A stretch of 64,000 nt of DNA from Oryzobacter telluris (GTDB lineage: Bacteria > Actinomycetota > Actinomycetes > Actinomycetales > Dermatophilaceae), in the NCBI RefSeq assembly GCF_043099285.1, contig NZ_CP170723.1, positions 3,596,001 through 3,660,000 on the forward strand, read 5' to 3'. Numbering within the stretch: position 1 is the first letter of the stretch; each line of letters starts with the position of its first letter. This document shows positions 25,063 to 33,174 of this stretch, in pieces. The position numbers and the translations under genes are program-made. The notes beneath the pieces were generated by a model. The model did no database searches. It was not told the origin of the DNA and saw only the letters and a list, made by a program, of their open reading frames with translations.

Positions 25063-27371
25063 CGCTCCTCCTCGCGGATGACGGTGCCGCCGAGCAGTCG
25101 CTCGACCACGGGGACGCCGACGTCGGTGAGGTCGTCGAGGGACTCGTCGTCGCGGCTCGCGGCGGTGTCGTCGACGACGCGGTCCTCGGGGGCGACCTCG
25201 GGCCGCTCGGCGACCTCGGCCTTGGCGCGCGCGAGCGGGCTCGCCCACGACGGCGCGCTCTCGGGGGGCGGCGGCGCCTCGGACCAGCTCGGTGCCGGGG
25301 TGCCGGGCGAGGTGGCCCAGCCCTCGCGGGCCGGGGGCTGCTGGCCGCGCCCGGAGGACGCGGGGCCGGCGGAGGCGGGGCCGGCGGCCCGGGCGCTGGG
25401 GGTGGGCTCCGGCTCGGGCTCGTCGTCGGGCGGACCGGGGTCGGGCGGACCGGGGTCGGGCGGACCGGGGTCGGCCGGGCCGGGGTCGGCGGGTGCGGAG
25501 GAGCGCGACGGCGCCGGCGTGGGCGGTGGCGGTCCGGGGTTCGTGGCGGAGGTGGCGTCGGAGGACGGCACGCCCTCGACGCGGGCGTCGACCCCGAGCA
25601 CGTCGATGAGCGCCTGGCGCACCCAGTCGGCGTGGGGGCCGCGGCGGAAGGTCTCGGCGAGCCCGACCGTGGAGATCGAGAGCAGAACGCGTCGCCCGTC
25701 GTAGTCGGCGACCTGGGCGTTCTGCGCCACGAAGGTCCACGTGGACCGGCGCATCTCGAACAGCTTGGCGAGCACGTCGGGCCACGAACGGCGCAGGGCG
25801 TCGGTGTCGAGGCCACCCGGGCCCTTGGGTGCCGGCGCAGCGGCGGGCGCGGCCTCGACGACGGCCTCGGGGGACGGGGTCGGCGCAGCGGTCGATGCAG
25901 CGGGCGGCGCGGCCGCCGCGGGAGCGGTCGACGCGGCCGCCGCAGGAGCGGTCGACGCGGGCGGGCGCGCGGCGTCATCCGACGAGGAAGGACCCCGATC
26001 CGGCTGTGCCGCAGGACGGTACGTCTCGCTCGACGCCGGTCCACGACTCGACTCGGGGACGGTCACCGGGGCGGGCGCCGGCTCGGGAGCGGAGGCCACC
26101 GGCGCGGGCGGCGCGGCCGCAGGTGGCGCAGCAGCCGGTGCAGCAGACGGTGCCGGTGCCGGGGCAGCCGGACGCACCGGCACCGACGGCGCGGACCCGC
26201 TCGGGACGCCCCCGACGTCGAGGCGGCGCTCGAGCCGGTCGAGGCGGGCGGCGTACCCGGCCTCACCGGCGGCGGCCGGCAGGAGGATGCGCGCGGCGAT
26301 GAGCTCGAGCTGGAGGCGCGGCGCGGTGGCGCCGGTCATCTCGGTGAGCCCGGCGTTGACGACATCGGCGGCGCGCGACAGCGCCCCGGCCCCGAAACCG
26401 GAGGCCTGCGACCGCATCCGCTCGAGCTGGTCCTGCGGCGCGTGGCGGAGCACGGCCGACGCGCCGTCGCCGGTGGCGTGGACGACGATGAGGTCGCGCA
26501 GCCGCTCGAGGAGGTCCTCGACGAAGCGGCGCGGGTCGAGGCCCGTCTCCACGACCTTGTCGATGACGCGGAACACGGCCCCGGCGTCACCCGCGGCGAA
26601 GGCGTCGATGGTGGCGTCGAGGAGCTCGCCGTCGGTGAAGCCGAGCAGCGCGGCGGCCGACTCGTAGGTGAGCCCGTCGGAGCCCGAGCCGGCGATGAGC
26701 TGGTCGAGGACCGAGAGCGAGTCACGCACCGACCCCCCGCCCGCGCGCACGACGAACGACAGCACTCCGGGGGCCACGGCCACGCCCTCGCGCCCGCAGA
26801 GGTCCTCCATGTAGCTCTGGAGGCGGGCGGGCGGCACGAGCCGGAACGGGTAGTGGTGCGTGCGCGAGCGGATGGTGCCGATGACCTTCTCGGGCTCGGT
26901 CGTGGCGAAGATGAACTTCACGTGCTCGGGCGGCTCCTCGACGATCTTGAGCAGCGCGTTGAAGCCCTGCGGCGTCACCATGTGCGCCTCGTCGATGATG
27001 TAGATCTTGTAGCGGCTCTGGGCCGGCCCGTAGGACGCGCGTTCGCGCAGGTCACGGGCGTCGTCGACACCACCGTGGCTGGCGGCGTCGATCTCGATGA
27101 CGTCGACCGTGCCGGACCCGCCGCGGGCCAGCGCCACGCACGACTCGCACGTGCCGCACGGCTCGGGCGTGGGGCCGTTCTCGCAGTTGAGGCAGCGGGC
27201 CAGGATGCGCGCGCTGGTGGTCTTGCCGCAGCCGCGCGGGCCGCTGAACAGGTAGGCGTGGTTGACCCGCCCGGTGCGCAGCGCCTGCATCAGCGGCTCG
27301 GTCACGTGCTCCTGCCCGATGACGTCGGCGAACGTCTCTGGCCGGTAGCGGCGGTACAGGGCGGTGCTCAC
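25059..27371 (-). CDS. dnaX: DNA polymerase III subunits gamma and tau
   Basis: A 770-residue DnaX; I start at GTG 27371 (MSTALYRRYRPETFADVIG) because this matches the family N-terminus. Walker A is SGPRGCGKTTSARI (Lys50), the zinc-binding cysteines are in CLNCENG...CGTCESC, Walker B is IYIIDEAHM, and the sensor region is FIFATTEPEKVIGTIRSR. AAA+ domains extend to about 370. A very long Ala/Pro/Thr-rich linker (about 390-530 and 590-720) separates the tau-type C-terminal domain (TDALRRSWPDVLAKLFEMRRSTWTF), which binds the alpha subunit. It loads the beta clamp during replication. It is the first gene of dnaX-acyltransferase-recR-DUF5063. Confidence 0.97.
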   Translation of the reverse strand: MSTALYRRYRPETFADVIGQEHVTEPLMQALRTGRVNHAYLFSGPRGCGKTTSARILARCLNCENGPTPEPCGTCESCVALARGGSGTVDVIEIDAASHGGVDDARDLRERASYGPAQSRYKIYIIDEAHMVTPQGFNALLKIVEEPPEHVKFIFATTEPEKVIGTIRSRTHHYPFRLVPPARLQSYMEDLCGREGVAVAPGVLSFVVRAGGGSVRDSLSVLDQLIAGSGSDGLTYESAAALLGFTDGELLDATIDAFAAGDAGAVFRVIDKVVETGLDPRRFVEDLLERLRDLIVVHATGDGASAVLRHAPQDQLERMRSQASGFGAGALSRAADVVNAGLTEMTGATAPRLQLELIAARILLPAAAGEAGYAARLDRLERRLDVGGVPSGSAPSVPVRPAAPAPAPSAAPAAAPPAAAPPAPVASAPEPAPAPVTVPESSRGPASSETYRPAAQPDRGPSSSDDAARPPASTAPAAAASTAPAAAAPPAASTAAPTPSPEAVVEAAPAAAPAPKGPGGLDTDALRRSWPDVLAKLFEMRRSTWTFVAQNAQVADYDGRRVLLSISTVGLAETFRRGPHADWVRQALIDVLGVDARVEGVPSSDATSATNPGPPPPTPAPSRSSAPADPGPADPGPPDPGPPDPGPPDDEPEPEPTPSARAAGPASAGPASSGRGQQPPAREGWATSPGTPAPSWSEAPPPPESAPSWASPLARAKAEVAERPEVAPEDRVVDDTAASRDDESLDDLTDVGVPVVERLLGGTVIREEER

Positions 27372-27454
27372 GCGCCCCAACCTAGTCGGCCCGGCGGACA
27401 CCGGGGTACGGGCTGTTCACAGGGGCGCGGGCCCGACGACACCCGTTCGCCACG

Positions 27455-27460
27455 TACCCT
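27455..27460 (+). promoter_or_regulatory. -10 box of leaderless promoter for the DsbA-family gene
   Basis: TACCCT six bases before GTG 27467; no Shine-Dalgarno sequence. Confidence 0.4.
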
Positions 27461-27466
27461 CGTCCC

Positions 27467-28294
27467 GTGCGCATCGACGTCTGGTCCGACATCCTCTGCC
27501 CGTTCTGCCACCTCGGCCGGCGGCACCTCGAGCTCGCCCTCGAGCAGTTCGAGCACCGCGACGAGGTGGGGGTCGTCTGGCACAGCTTCCAGCTCGACCG
27601 CAACGCCCCGGCGGTCGACGACCAGCCGGCCATCGACCGCGTGGCCGCCAAGTACGGCACCTCCCGCGAGCAGATGGTCGCCCAGCACGAGCAGATGGCG
27701 CGCGACGCCGCCGCCGTGGGCCTGGACTTCCAGTGGGAGCGCCTCCGCAGCGGCAACTCCTACGACGCCCACCGCCTGGTCCACCTGGCCCGCAGCCTCG
27801 GGCGCGAGGACGAGGTCACCGACCGCGTCATGCGCGCCTGGTACTCCGAGGGCGCGCAGATCGGCGACCGCGAGGTGCTCGTGGCCCTGGCCGTCGAGGC
27901 CGGCCTCGACGAGGCCGTCGTGCGCGAGATGCTCGAGGGCGACGACTTCGGCATCGACGTGCGCACCGACCTCGCCCTCGCCTCGCAGATCGGCATCAGC
28001 GCGGTGCCCACGTTCGTCCTCGACCAGAAGTACGGCGTCAGCGGCGCCCAGCCGGTCGAGGTGCTCCTCGGCTCGATCCGCCAGGTGTGGGACCTCCAGG
28101 GCACCGAGCCCGAGGAGGTCGCGTCCGGCGGTGGGTGCGGGGGCGGCTGCTGCGGTGGCGCCTGCGGGTCGGGCGGTGCCCCAGAGGAGGCGGCGACCGA
28201 CGAGGCCTCCGCCGGCGGGTGCGGGTGCGGCGCGGGTGGCTGCGGTGGCGTGTGCGCCCCGGCCGACGAGGACGTCGCGACGGCCGCCCGCTAG
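27467..28294 (+). CDS. DsbA/FrnE-family thiol oxidoreductase with Cys/Gly-rich C-terminal tail
   Basis: A 275-residue protein. Residues 1 to about 215 are a FrnE-type thioredoxin fold: MRIDVWSDILCPFCHLGRR contains the redox C11-P-F-C14 motif; IGISAVPTFVLDQKYGVSGAQP supplies the cis-Pro loop and substrate strand. There is no signal peptide, so it acts in the cytosol. The last 50 residues are unusual: GGGCGGGCCGGACGSGG and then AGGCGCGAGGCGGVC hold eight cysteines in glycine-rich spacing, a potential metal-binding tail. FrnE proteins normally end near residue 220-235. The reaction is protein or small-molecule disulfide isomerisation by family; the physiological substrate is unknown. Confidence 0.9.
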   Translation: MRIDVWSDILCPFCHLGRRHLELALEQFEHRDEVGVVWHSFQLDRNAPAVDDQPAIDRVAAKYGTSREQMVAQHEQMARDAAAVGLDFQWERLRSGNSYDAHRLVHLARSLGREDEVTDRVMRAWYSEGAQIGDREVLVALAVEAGLDEAVVREMLEGDDFGIDVRTDLALASQIGISAVPTFVLDQKYGVSGAQPVEVLLGSIRQVWDLQGTEPEEVASGGGCGGGCCGGACGSGGAPEEAATDEASAGGCGCGAGGCGGVCAPADEDVATAAR

Positions 28295-28343
28295 GCCCGC
28301 TCTCCCCGCCCCAATCAGCGGGAGCGACCGACCCCGGACGCGA

Positions 28344-28432
28344 GGACACCCCGCGTACCTGGAAGAGCCCACCTGCCCTTGCTGCATTCCTGCCCTGGGG
28401 GAGTTCGGCGGGGTACCACCACGCGGGGTGCC
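28344..28432 (-). ncRNA. ffs: signal recognition particle RNA (small type, 4.5S-like)
   Basis: The minus strand from 28432 to 28344 begins GGCACCCCGCGT and ends ACGCGGGGTGTCC, so the ends pair in a long helix. The apex is CAGGGCAGGAATGCAGCAAGG, here cited to its core GGAA and GCAGC: these form the GNAR-type tetraloop and the asymmetric internal loops that bind Ffh. Length of about 89 nt fits the short bacterial form. It sits between the DsbA gene and the MFS gene, antisense to both, with its own TACGAT -10 box. Ends are estimated from pairing. Confidence 0.9.
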
Positions 28433-28439
28433 GCTGACG

Positions 28440-28445
28440 ATCGTA
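28440..28445 (-). promoter_or_regulatory. -10 box for the SRP RNA
   Basis: TACGAT on the minus strand, 7 bases before the predicted 5' end at 28432. No clear -35. Confidence 0.45.
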
Positions 28446-28698
28446 GGCGCTGCGTCGCCCTCCGCGGAAATCAGACCGCGACCGCCGCACGCCCCACCCT
28501 CACTGTGTGGCCGGAGGCCATGACCTCTGGCAACCTGTGGACGGAGGAGACATGCCACGGGGGTGGGGCCACCCCTACGGTCATCCGCATGCCCGAGACA
28601 CCCGTCGCAACGGCGCGCCGGCAGCAGGGCCCCCAGATGTGCGCGCCGCCGACGAGCCGAACGCGGCTCACCCGCCCTCCGCACGAAAGGCCCATCGC

Positions 28699-30063
28699 AT
28701 GAGCACCGTCAGCCAGGCCACACCGGCCGGCGCCGCACCCGAGCAGGGAGACCGGACGAACATCGTCAAGGTCGTCTTCGCCAGCGTGGTCGGCACCGCG
28801 GTCGAGTGGTACGACTTCTTCCTCTACGGGTCGGCCGCCGCCCTCGTCTTCGGCGTCCTGTTCTTCCCCGACAGCGACCCGCTGACCGCCACGCTGCTGG
28901 CGTTCGGCACCTACGCCCTCGGCTTCGTCGCCCGGCCGCTCGGCGGGGTGGTCTTCGGCCACTACGGCGACAAGGTCGGCCGCAAGAAGATGCTCGTCGT
29001 CTCGCTCTTCATGATGGGCGCGGCCACCGTCGCCATCGGGCTGCTGCCCACCTACGCCACGATCGGCGTCGCCGCGCCGATCCTGCTGCTCGTCTGCCGC
29101 CTCGTGCAGGGCTTCGCGGTCGGCGGTGAGTGGGGCGGCGCCGTCCTCATGGTCGCCGAGCACGGCAAGGACGAGCACCGCGGCTTCTGGTCGAGCTGGC
29201 CGCAGGCCGGTGTCCCGCTGGGCAACCTCCTGGCCACTGCCGTGCTGTGGGTCCTGTCGGTCTTCCAGTCCGAGGCCGCGTTCAACTCGTGGGGCTGGCG
29301 CATCCCGTTCCTGCTGTCGGCCGTCATGGTCCTCATCGGGCTCTGGGTCCGCCTGAGCCTGGAGGACTCCCCCGTCTTCGCCGAGGCCAAGGCCGAGATC
29401 GAGAACCGCTCCGAGAAGCACGTGCCGATCCTCGAGGTCATCAAGAAGTACCCCAAGGAGGTCTTCCTCGCCATGGGCATGCGCATGGCCGAGAACATCT
29501 CGTACTACATCTTCACGATCGTCGTCATCACCTACGTCACGACCTACCTCAAGCAGCCCAAGGGCGTCGTCCTCGGCGCGCTGCTGCTCGGTGCCGCGGT
29601 CCAGGTCGTGCTCATCCCGGCGATCGGCGCCCTGTCCGACCGCGTCGGTCGTCGCCCGCTCTACCTCGTCGGCGCCGTCGGCGTCGGGGTGTGGGGCTTC
29701 GTGTTCTTCTCGCTCATCGACTCGCTGAGCGGCCCGAGCATCCTCCTCGCGGTCGTCGTCGGCCTGGTCTTCCACGCCCTGATGTACGCCCCGCAGGCGG
29801 CCTTCTTCTCCGAGCTGTTCGGGACCTCGGTCCGCTACACGGGCGCCTCGGTCGGCTACCAGCTGGCGTCGATCTTCGCGGGTGCGCTCGCGCCGATCAT
29901 CGCGCTCAAGCTGCTCGGTGACGTCGAGACGAAGAACACCACCGCGGTCGGCATCTACCTCGCGGTCGCCGCGGCCATCACCGTCGTGTCGGTGCTGCTC
30001 GCCAAGGAGACGCGGGCGTCCTCGCTGCGCCACGACCGGGTCCTCCCGGGCGCGCACGACTGA
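28699..30063 (+). CDS. MFS transporter, metabolite:H+ symporter (MHS) family
   Basis: A 454-residue permease with twelve predicted membrane helices. The N-terminus VVFASVVGTAVEWYDFFLYG is diagnostic for the MHS family (ProP, KgtP, ShiA). The loop-2 motif GHYGDKVGRKKMLV and the mirror GALSDRVGRRPLYL are both present. Start ATG 28699 has GAAAGG upstream; longer in-frame readings from further upstream lack a ribosome site. It imports an organic anion or compatible solute with protons; substrate cannot be assigned (proline/betaine, ketoglutarate and shikimate carriers all share these motifs). A strong terminator hairpin follows at 30084-30119, so it appears monocistronic. Confidence 0.93.
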   Translation: MSTVSQATPAGAAPEQGDRTNIVKVVFASVVGTAVEWYDFFLYGSAAALVFGVLFFPDSDPLTATLLAFGTYALGFVARPLGGVVFGHYGDKVGRKKMLVVSLFMMGAATVAIGLLPTYATIGVAAPILLLVCRLVQGFAVGGEWGGAVLMVAEHGKDEHRGFWSSWPQAGVPLGNLLATAVLWVLSVFQSEAAFNSWGWRIPFLLSAVMVLIGLWVRLSLEDSPVFAEAKAEIENRSEKHVPILEVIKKYPKEVFLAMGMRMAENISYYIFTIVVITYVTTYLKQPKGVVLGALLLGAAVQVVLIPAIGALSDRVGRRPLYLVGAVGVGVWGFVFFSLIDSLSGPSILLAVVVGLVFHALMYAPQAAFFSELFGTSVRYTGASVGYQLASIFAGALAPIIALKLLGDVETKNTTAVGIYLAVAAAITVVSVLLAKETRASSLRHDRVLPGAHD

Positions 30064-30083
30064 GCCCACCCTCGCTCCACGAC

Positions 30084-30119
30084 CGACGGCCGGTCCCGCA
30101 CCCGCGGGGCCGGCCGTCG
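30084..30119 (+). terminator. intrinsic-type hairpin after the MFS gene
   Basis: A 16-bp GC-rich stem (CGACGGCCGGTCCCGC against GCGGGGCCGGCCGTCG, one G-T pair) with loop ACCC, 20 bases after the stop. No T-run, as usual in such GC-rich genomes. Confidence 0.75.
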
Positions 30120-30216
30120 CCGTGCGCGAGCCGGCCCGGCCCGCGTGGGTGGTGGGCCGGATGGTCGGCGCCGCGGGCCGTCGGCGACGATGGAGGCTCC
30201 CGACCCGGAGGCCGTC

Positions 30217-30684
30217 ATGACCCCCCGCACCCTGTTCACCTGGCTCGCCCGAGCGGAGGTCGTCACCTGGACGCTCCTCCTCATCGGCATGTGGTTGAAG
30301 TACCTGACGCGGGCCACCGACCTCGGCGTGCGGGTCTTCGGGCTGGCGCACGGGGTGGTCTTCCTCGGCTGGGTGCTCGTCGTCGTCGTGCTCTGGGTCG
30401 ACCAGCGGTGGCGGCTGCGTGAGGTCGCGGCGGCCCTGGTCGCCGGCGTCGTCCCGTTCGCGACGCTGTGGGCCGAGCGACGGGTCGACCGGCTCGGGCT
30501 GGCGCCGCGTTCCTGGCGGCTGGCCCCCGGTGCCACCGCTCCCCGGACCGTTCCGGAGCGGGTCGTGGCGGCGGCGCTGCAGCGGCCGGCCGCGGCACTC
30601 GTCCTCGCGGCGGTGGCGGTGGGCCTGACCACGGCGGCGCTCCTCGTCATCGGCCCCCCTCCCGTGCCGGGAAGCGGCGCCTGA
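30217..30684 (+). CDS. DUF3817 membrane protein
   Basis: A 155-residue membrane protein starting at ATG 30217 behind CCGGAGGCC. The N-terminal half matches DUF3817: ARAEVVTWTLLLIGMWLKYL, then HGVVFLGWVLVVVVLWVDQRWRL and VAALVAGVVPFATLWAERRV, three or four helices, with the family pattern of a basic residue after helix 3. An additional hydrophobic stretch (AALVLAAVAVGLTTAALLVI) forms the C-terminus. The family is widespread in actinobacteria without a known role. It converges on the membrane protein at 30689, four bases away. Confidence 0.85.
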   Translation: MTPRTLFTWLARAEVVTWTLLLIGMWLKYLTRATDLGVRVFGLAHGVVFLGWVLVVVVLWVDQRWRLREVAAALVAGVVPFATLWAERRVDRLGLAPRSWRLAPGATAPRTVPERVVAAALQRPAAALVLAAVAVGLTTAALLVIGPPPVPGSGA

Positions 30685-30688
30685 CCCG

Positions 30689-31540
30689 TCAGGGACGGAC
30701 GAGCCAGATCCAGTCGGTCTCGAGGAGGAACAGCAGGACCGCGTGGGTCGAGAAAACCAGCACGATGCTCCACCCCCAGCCCACCCACCCGCTGCTGCGC
30801 CGGTCCTGCCCCGGGGAGACCGGGCGCGGCCGCAGCTGCTCCATGACGGCGTAGACCACCGTCCCGACGCCGAGCGTCGGGAAGAGGAACCAGAACCAGA
30901 ACCAGCGGGTGCCGCGCGTCGGCGGCGGCCCGGCGACGAGCGTGGTCAGGTACAGCACCACGAGGGCCACCGATGCCCCGGTGACCCAGGCCGGCCGGTC
31001 GGTGGGCGGTGCACCCGTCCAGCCGGTCGCCTGGGGGACACCGGCGGCGCGCAAGGCGTCCGTGTACCGCGCCGGAAGTGGCTCCGTGGTGGTGTCGAGG
31101 ACCCGCGTGGACGGCGCCGACCGCGTCGAGTAGGCGATGGTGAGCACGCCACGGTGCCCGGCGTCGTCATCCACCTCACCACCGGGCGTCAGCGCCATCG
31201 CGTCGAGCTCGAGGCCCTCGGTCCACCGGCGGGCGCCGTCGCCCTGCGTCGCGGTGACGACCCGCCACGAGGTGACCTCCCCCGCGCGAACGTCCTCACC
31301 GAACCGGGCGTCGTCGACGAACCGGGGTTGGGCCAGCACCGTGCCGACCAGCCAGGCCGACCACAGCAGGAGGAGCACCACCCCCACGGCCCGGTGCACG
31401 TCGCCCGCCTGCGGGCGCAGGACCCGAGCCGCGAGCCCGGGGGCACCGGTGTCCACCGGCCTGTCGCCCAGGGTGGTCGTGTCCGCCCGTCCCGAGGCCG
31501 CCGCGCTCGTCGGCTCCTCGACCCCGCCCCCGGTGTCCAT
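30689..31540 (-). CDS. uncharacterised integral membrane protein
   Basis: A 283-residue protein, start ATG 31540 (MDTGGGVEEPTSAAA). Residues 1-45 are disordered and cytosolic. One helix (VGVVLLLLWSAWLVGTVLA) follows, then an extracytoplasmic region of about 110 residues (QPRFVDDARFGEDVRAGEVTSW to ALRAAGVPQATGW) that looks like a small beta domain. Three more helices close the protein (TGASVALVVLYLTTLVAG; FWFWFLFPTLGVGTVVYAV; WSIVLVFSTHAVLLFLLETDW). No family recognised. The topology would place the central domain outside the membrane. It is upstream and antisense of the tRNA-Ser. Confidence 0.75.
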   Translation of the reverse strand: MDTGGGVEEPTSAAASGRADTTTLGDRPVDTGAPGLAARVLRPQAGDVHRAVGVVLLLLWSAWLVGTVLAQPRFVDDARFGEDVRAGEVTSWRVVTATQGDGARRWTEGLELDAMALTPGGEVDDDAGHRGVLTIAYSTRSAPSTRVLDTTTEPLPARYTDALRAAGVPQATGWTGAPPTDRPAWVTGASVALVVLYLTTLVAGPPPTRGTRWFWFWFLFPTLGVGTVVYAVMEQLRPRPVSPGQDRRSSGWVGWGWSIVLVFSTHAVLLFLLETDWIWLVRP

Positions 31541-31630
31541 GCGAGCAGGATGGCAGCGGGTGGCCGTCCGGGCAACGAGGCCGGGGCAACGATTTCGGGG
31601 AGAGCCGGTGCCTCTAGTAGCCTCGCCCGC

Positions 31631-31718
31631 GGAGGATTCGCATAGTGGCCTAGTGCGCACGATTGGAAATCGTGTTGGGATAAAACCCTCGGGGGTTCAA
31701 ATCCCCCATCCTCCGCCA
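31631..31718 (+). tRNA. tRNA-Ser(GGA)
   Basis: Acceptor stem GGAGGAT pairs with ATCCTCC (31708-31714), discriminator G31715 and encoded CCA. The anticodon arm CACGATTGGAAATCGTG has loop TTGGAAA with anticodon GGA (reads UCC/UCU). A long variable arm (TTGGGATAAAACCCTC) makes it a class II tRNA. The T arm GGGGGTTCAAATCCCCC is perfect. A TAGTAG sequence at about 31615-31620 could be its -10. Confidence 0.97.
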
Positions 31719-31724
31719 TCACCC

Positions 31725-31760
31725 AGGACGGCCCCGATCGCTCGCGATCGGGGCCGTCCT
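31725..31760 (+). terminator. terminator hairpin after tRNA-Ser
   Basis: A perfect 16-bp stem (AGGACGGCCCCGATCG and its complement) around loop CTCG, seven bases after the tRNA CCA. No T-run. Confidence 0.8.
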
Positions 31761-31869
31761 GCGTGTGCGGGTGGATGGGCGATGCCGGAAGCAGCACGCG
31801 GGGTGAGGAACGAACCCGCGCGCGCCGCGGGTCCCCCATCCGCCACTGCGTCCCTAACACCACCGCGGG

Positions 31870-31912
31870 TCGAGGTGAAATGCGACGCTGTCGCGGTCGG
31901 GTTTCACCTCGA
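31870..31912. repeat. 43-bp palindromic repeat, copy A
   Basis: Begins TCGAGGTGAAA and ends TTTCACCTCGA, 43 bases, hairpin with an internal two-base mismatch. Same family as 31935-31977 and 56082-56124. Confidence 0.8.
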
Positions 31913-31934
31913 ACCAGCCGGAGCCCGCGACGGG

Positions 31935-31977
31935 TCGAGGTGAAAGTCGACCCTCTCGCGGTCGGGTTCCACCTCGA
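31935..31977. repeat. 43-bp palindromic repeat, copy B
   Basis: Begins TCGAGGTGAAAG and ends GTTCCACCTCGA, 22 bases after copy A and in the same orientation. Shares CTCGCGGTCGGGT-type core with copy A. Confidence 0.8.
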
Positions 31978-31999
31978 ACGAGCCGCCGTCCCGTCGGGC

Positions 32000-33022
32000 T
32001 CAGGCGAGGGGGAGGCGGTCGCGGACCCGGCAGCGCTCGTCGTGCAGGTCGATGAGCCGCTGCTCGTCCGCCCCGGGCACCGCACCCGACGCGCTGATGA
32101 GGCGGCAGGTCGCCCAGCCGGTCGACGCCTCGTCGTAGTGGTCGACCCACGTCAGCCAGGCCCGCTCGGTGGCCTCGTCGGCGCACGGCCACGCCACCGC
32201 GAGCGCGCTCTCCCCCAGCCGGAACGGCTTGGGCGTCAGGCGCGCCCGGTAGCTGTCGTGGGTGGCGCAGAGCTCGACGTACAGCGGGTCCGAGCTCAGG
32301 GCGGTGAGGATGTCGCGCGCCCGGTCCGACATCGGCGGGGCGTCGGCCCCGGTGACGAGGACGCGCAGCCCCGCAGCCGTCCGGTACACCCGCACCCCCA
32401 GCTCGGGGTGCGCCCGAGCGAACTCCCACACGGGCTCGCAGGCGAGCACCTCGGCCACCGACGGGCCACCCGACCCGGTCGACCCGGCCCGCGGCGTCGT
32501 CGAGGCCGAGAACATCCCGTGCCCACCGGCGGAGGAGGGCGAGGGCAGGTCGAGACCGGCCGCGTCCTCACCGACCTGCTCCTGCGGCCTGGGGTCGGGC
32601 CGGCCGAGGACGAGCCGCCGCAGGAAGCCGGCCACCCCGGCACCGGGGGCGGACCGTCGCGGGGAGCCCCCGGCGTCCTCGAGCTCGGGGACGTCGACGT
32701 CGGCGATGAGCAGCACGTCGGTGCACAGCACCTCGCAGCCCATCCGGTTGCGGGTGACCAGGCCGAGCCGGCGACCGTCGCCGGAGGCCACCTCCTCGAG
32801 GACGGGCTCGCGCAGCGGGGTGCGCGGGTAGTACCCGCGGGTGCTCGGCAGCCGGCCCTCGACGGCGATGCGCTCGAGGAGGTCGGCGAGCCGCTGGCGC
32901 CCCACGACCTCGGCCTCGGCGTCGGACTGCGTCGACCACCCCCACACGGCGACCGGGCCCCCGGACGTCCCCAGGTGCGGGCTCCACCCCTCGACCTTCA
33001 CCCAGTGCTGCGGGACCTCCAT
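32000..33022 (-). CDS. conserved hypothetical protein, soluble
   Basis: A 340-residue protein from ATG 33022; a CAGACT box six bases upstream hints at a leaderless start. The N-terminal half contains GWSPHLGTSGGPVAVWGWS and RLADLLERIAVEGRLP; residues about 120-190 are low-complexity and acidic/Pro-rich. The C-terminal half includes FARAHPELGVRVYRTAAGLRVLVTGADAPP followed by LSSDPLYVELCATHDSYRARLTPKPFRLGE. This last block (VYRTAAGLR..VT.... DPLY..LC....YRARLTPKP) is a conserved feature of a family of hypothetical proteins, but I know no function. No membrane helix or signal peptide. Confidence 0.75.
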   Translation of the reverse strand: MEVPQHWVKVEGWSPHLGTSGGPVAVWGWSTQSDAEAEVVGRQRLADLLERIAVEGRLPSTRGYYPRTPLREPVLEEVASGDGRRLGLVTRNRMGCEVLCTDVLLIADVDVPELEDAGGSPRRSAPGAGVAGFLRRLVLGRPDPRPQEQVGEDAAGLDLPSPSSAGGHGMFSASTTPRAGSTGSGGPSVAEVLACEPVWEFARAHPELGVRVYRTAAGLRVLVTGADAPPMSDRARDILTALSSDPLYVELCATHDSYRARLTPKPFRLGESALAVAWPCADEATERAWLTWVDHYDEASTGWATCRLISASGAVPGADEQRLIDLHDERCRVRDRLPLA

Positions 33023-33174
33023 GCGCGCAGTCTGTCAGCACCCGCGACCGGGCCCGCCGGACCGCGCGACTGCGAGTTCTCGCAGACCTCGCGCCACCTG
33101 CCACAGCAGGCGCACAGGGCACCGTACGCTCCCCTCACCACACCCGTCACCGTTCCAGGGGGAACCCCTTCGTC

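Noticed and set aside
28510..28698. Riboswitch upstream of the MFS gene
   Set aside because: No conserved aptamer core recognised; only weak hairpins in the 190 bases.
31631..31760. Integration hot-spot at tRNA-Ser
   Set aside because: No integrase gene and no direct repeat of the tRNA 3' end in the following 2 kb; only hairpins and 43-bp repeats.
32000..33022. Considered a primase or DNA-binding protein
   Set aside because: The VYRTAAGLR and YRARLTPKP blocks do not show primase catalytic Asp residues in the right order; left as hypothetical.
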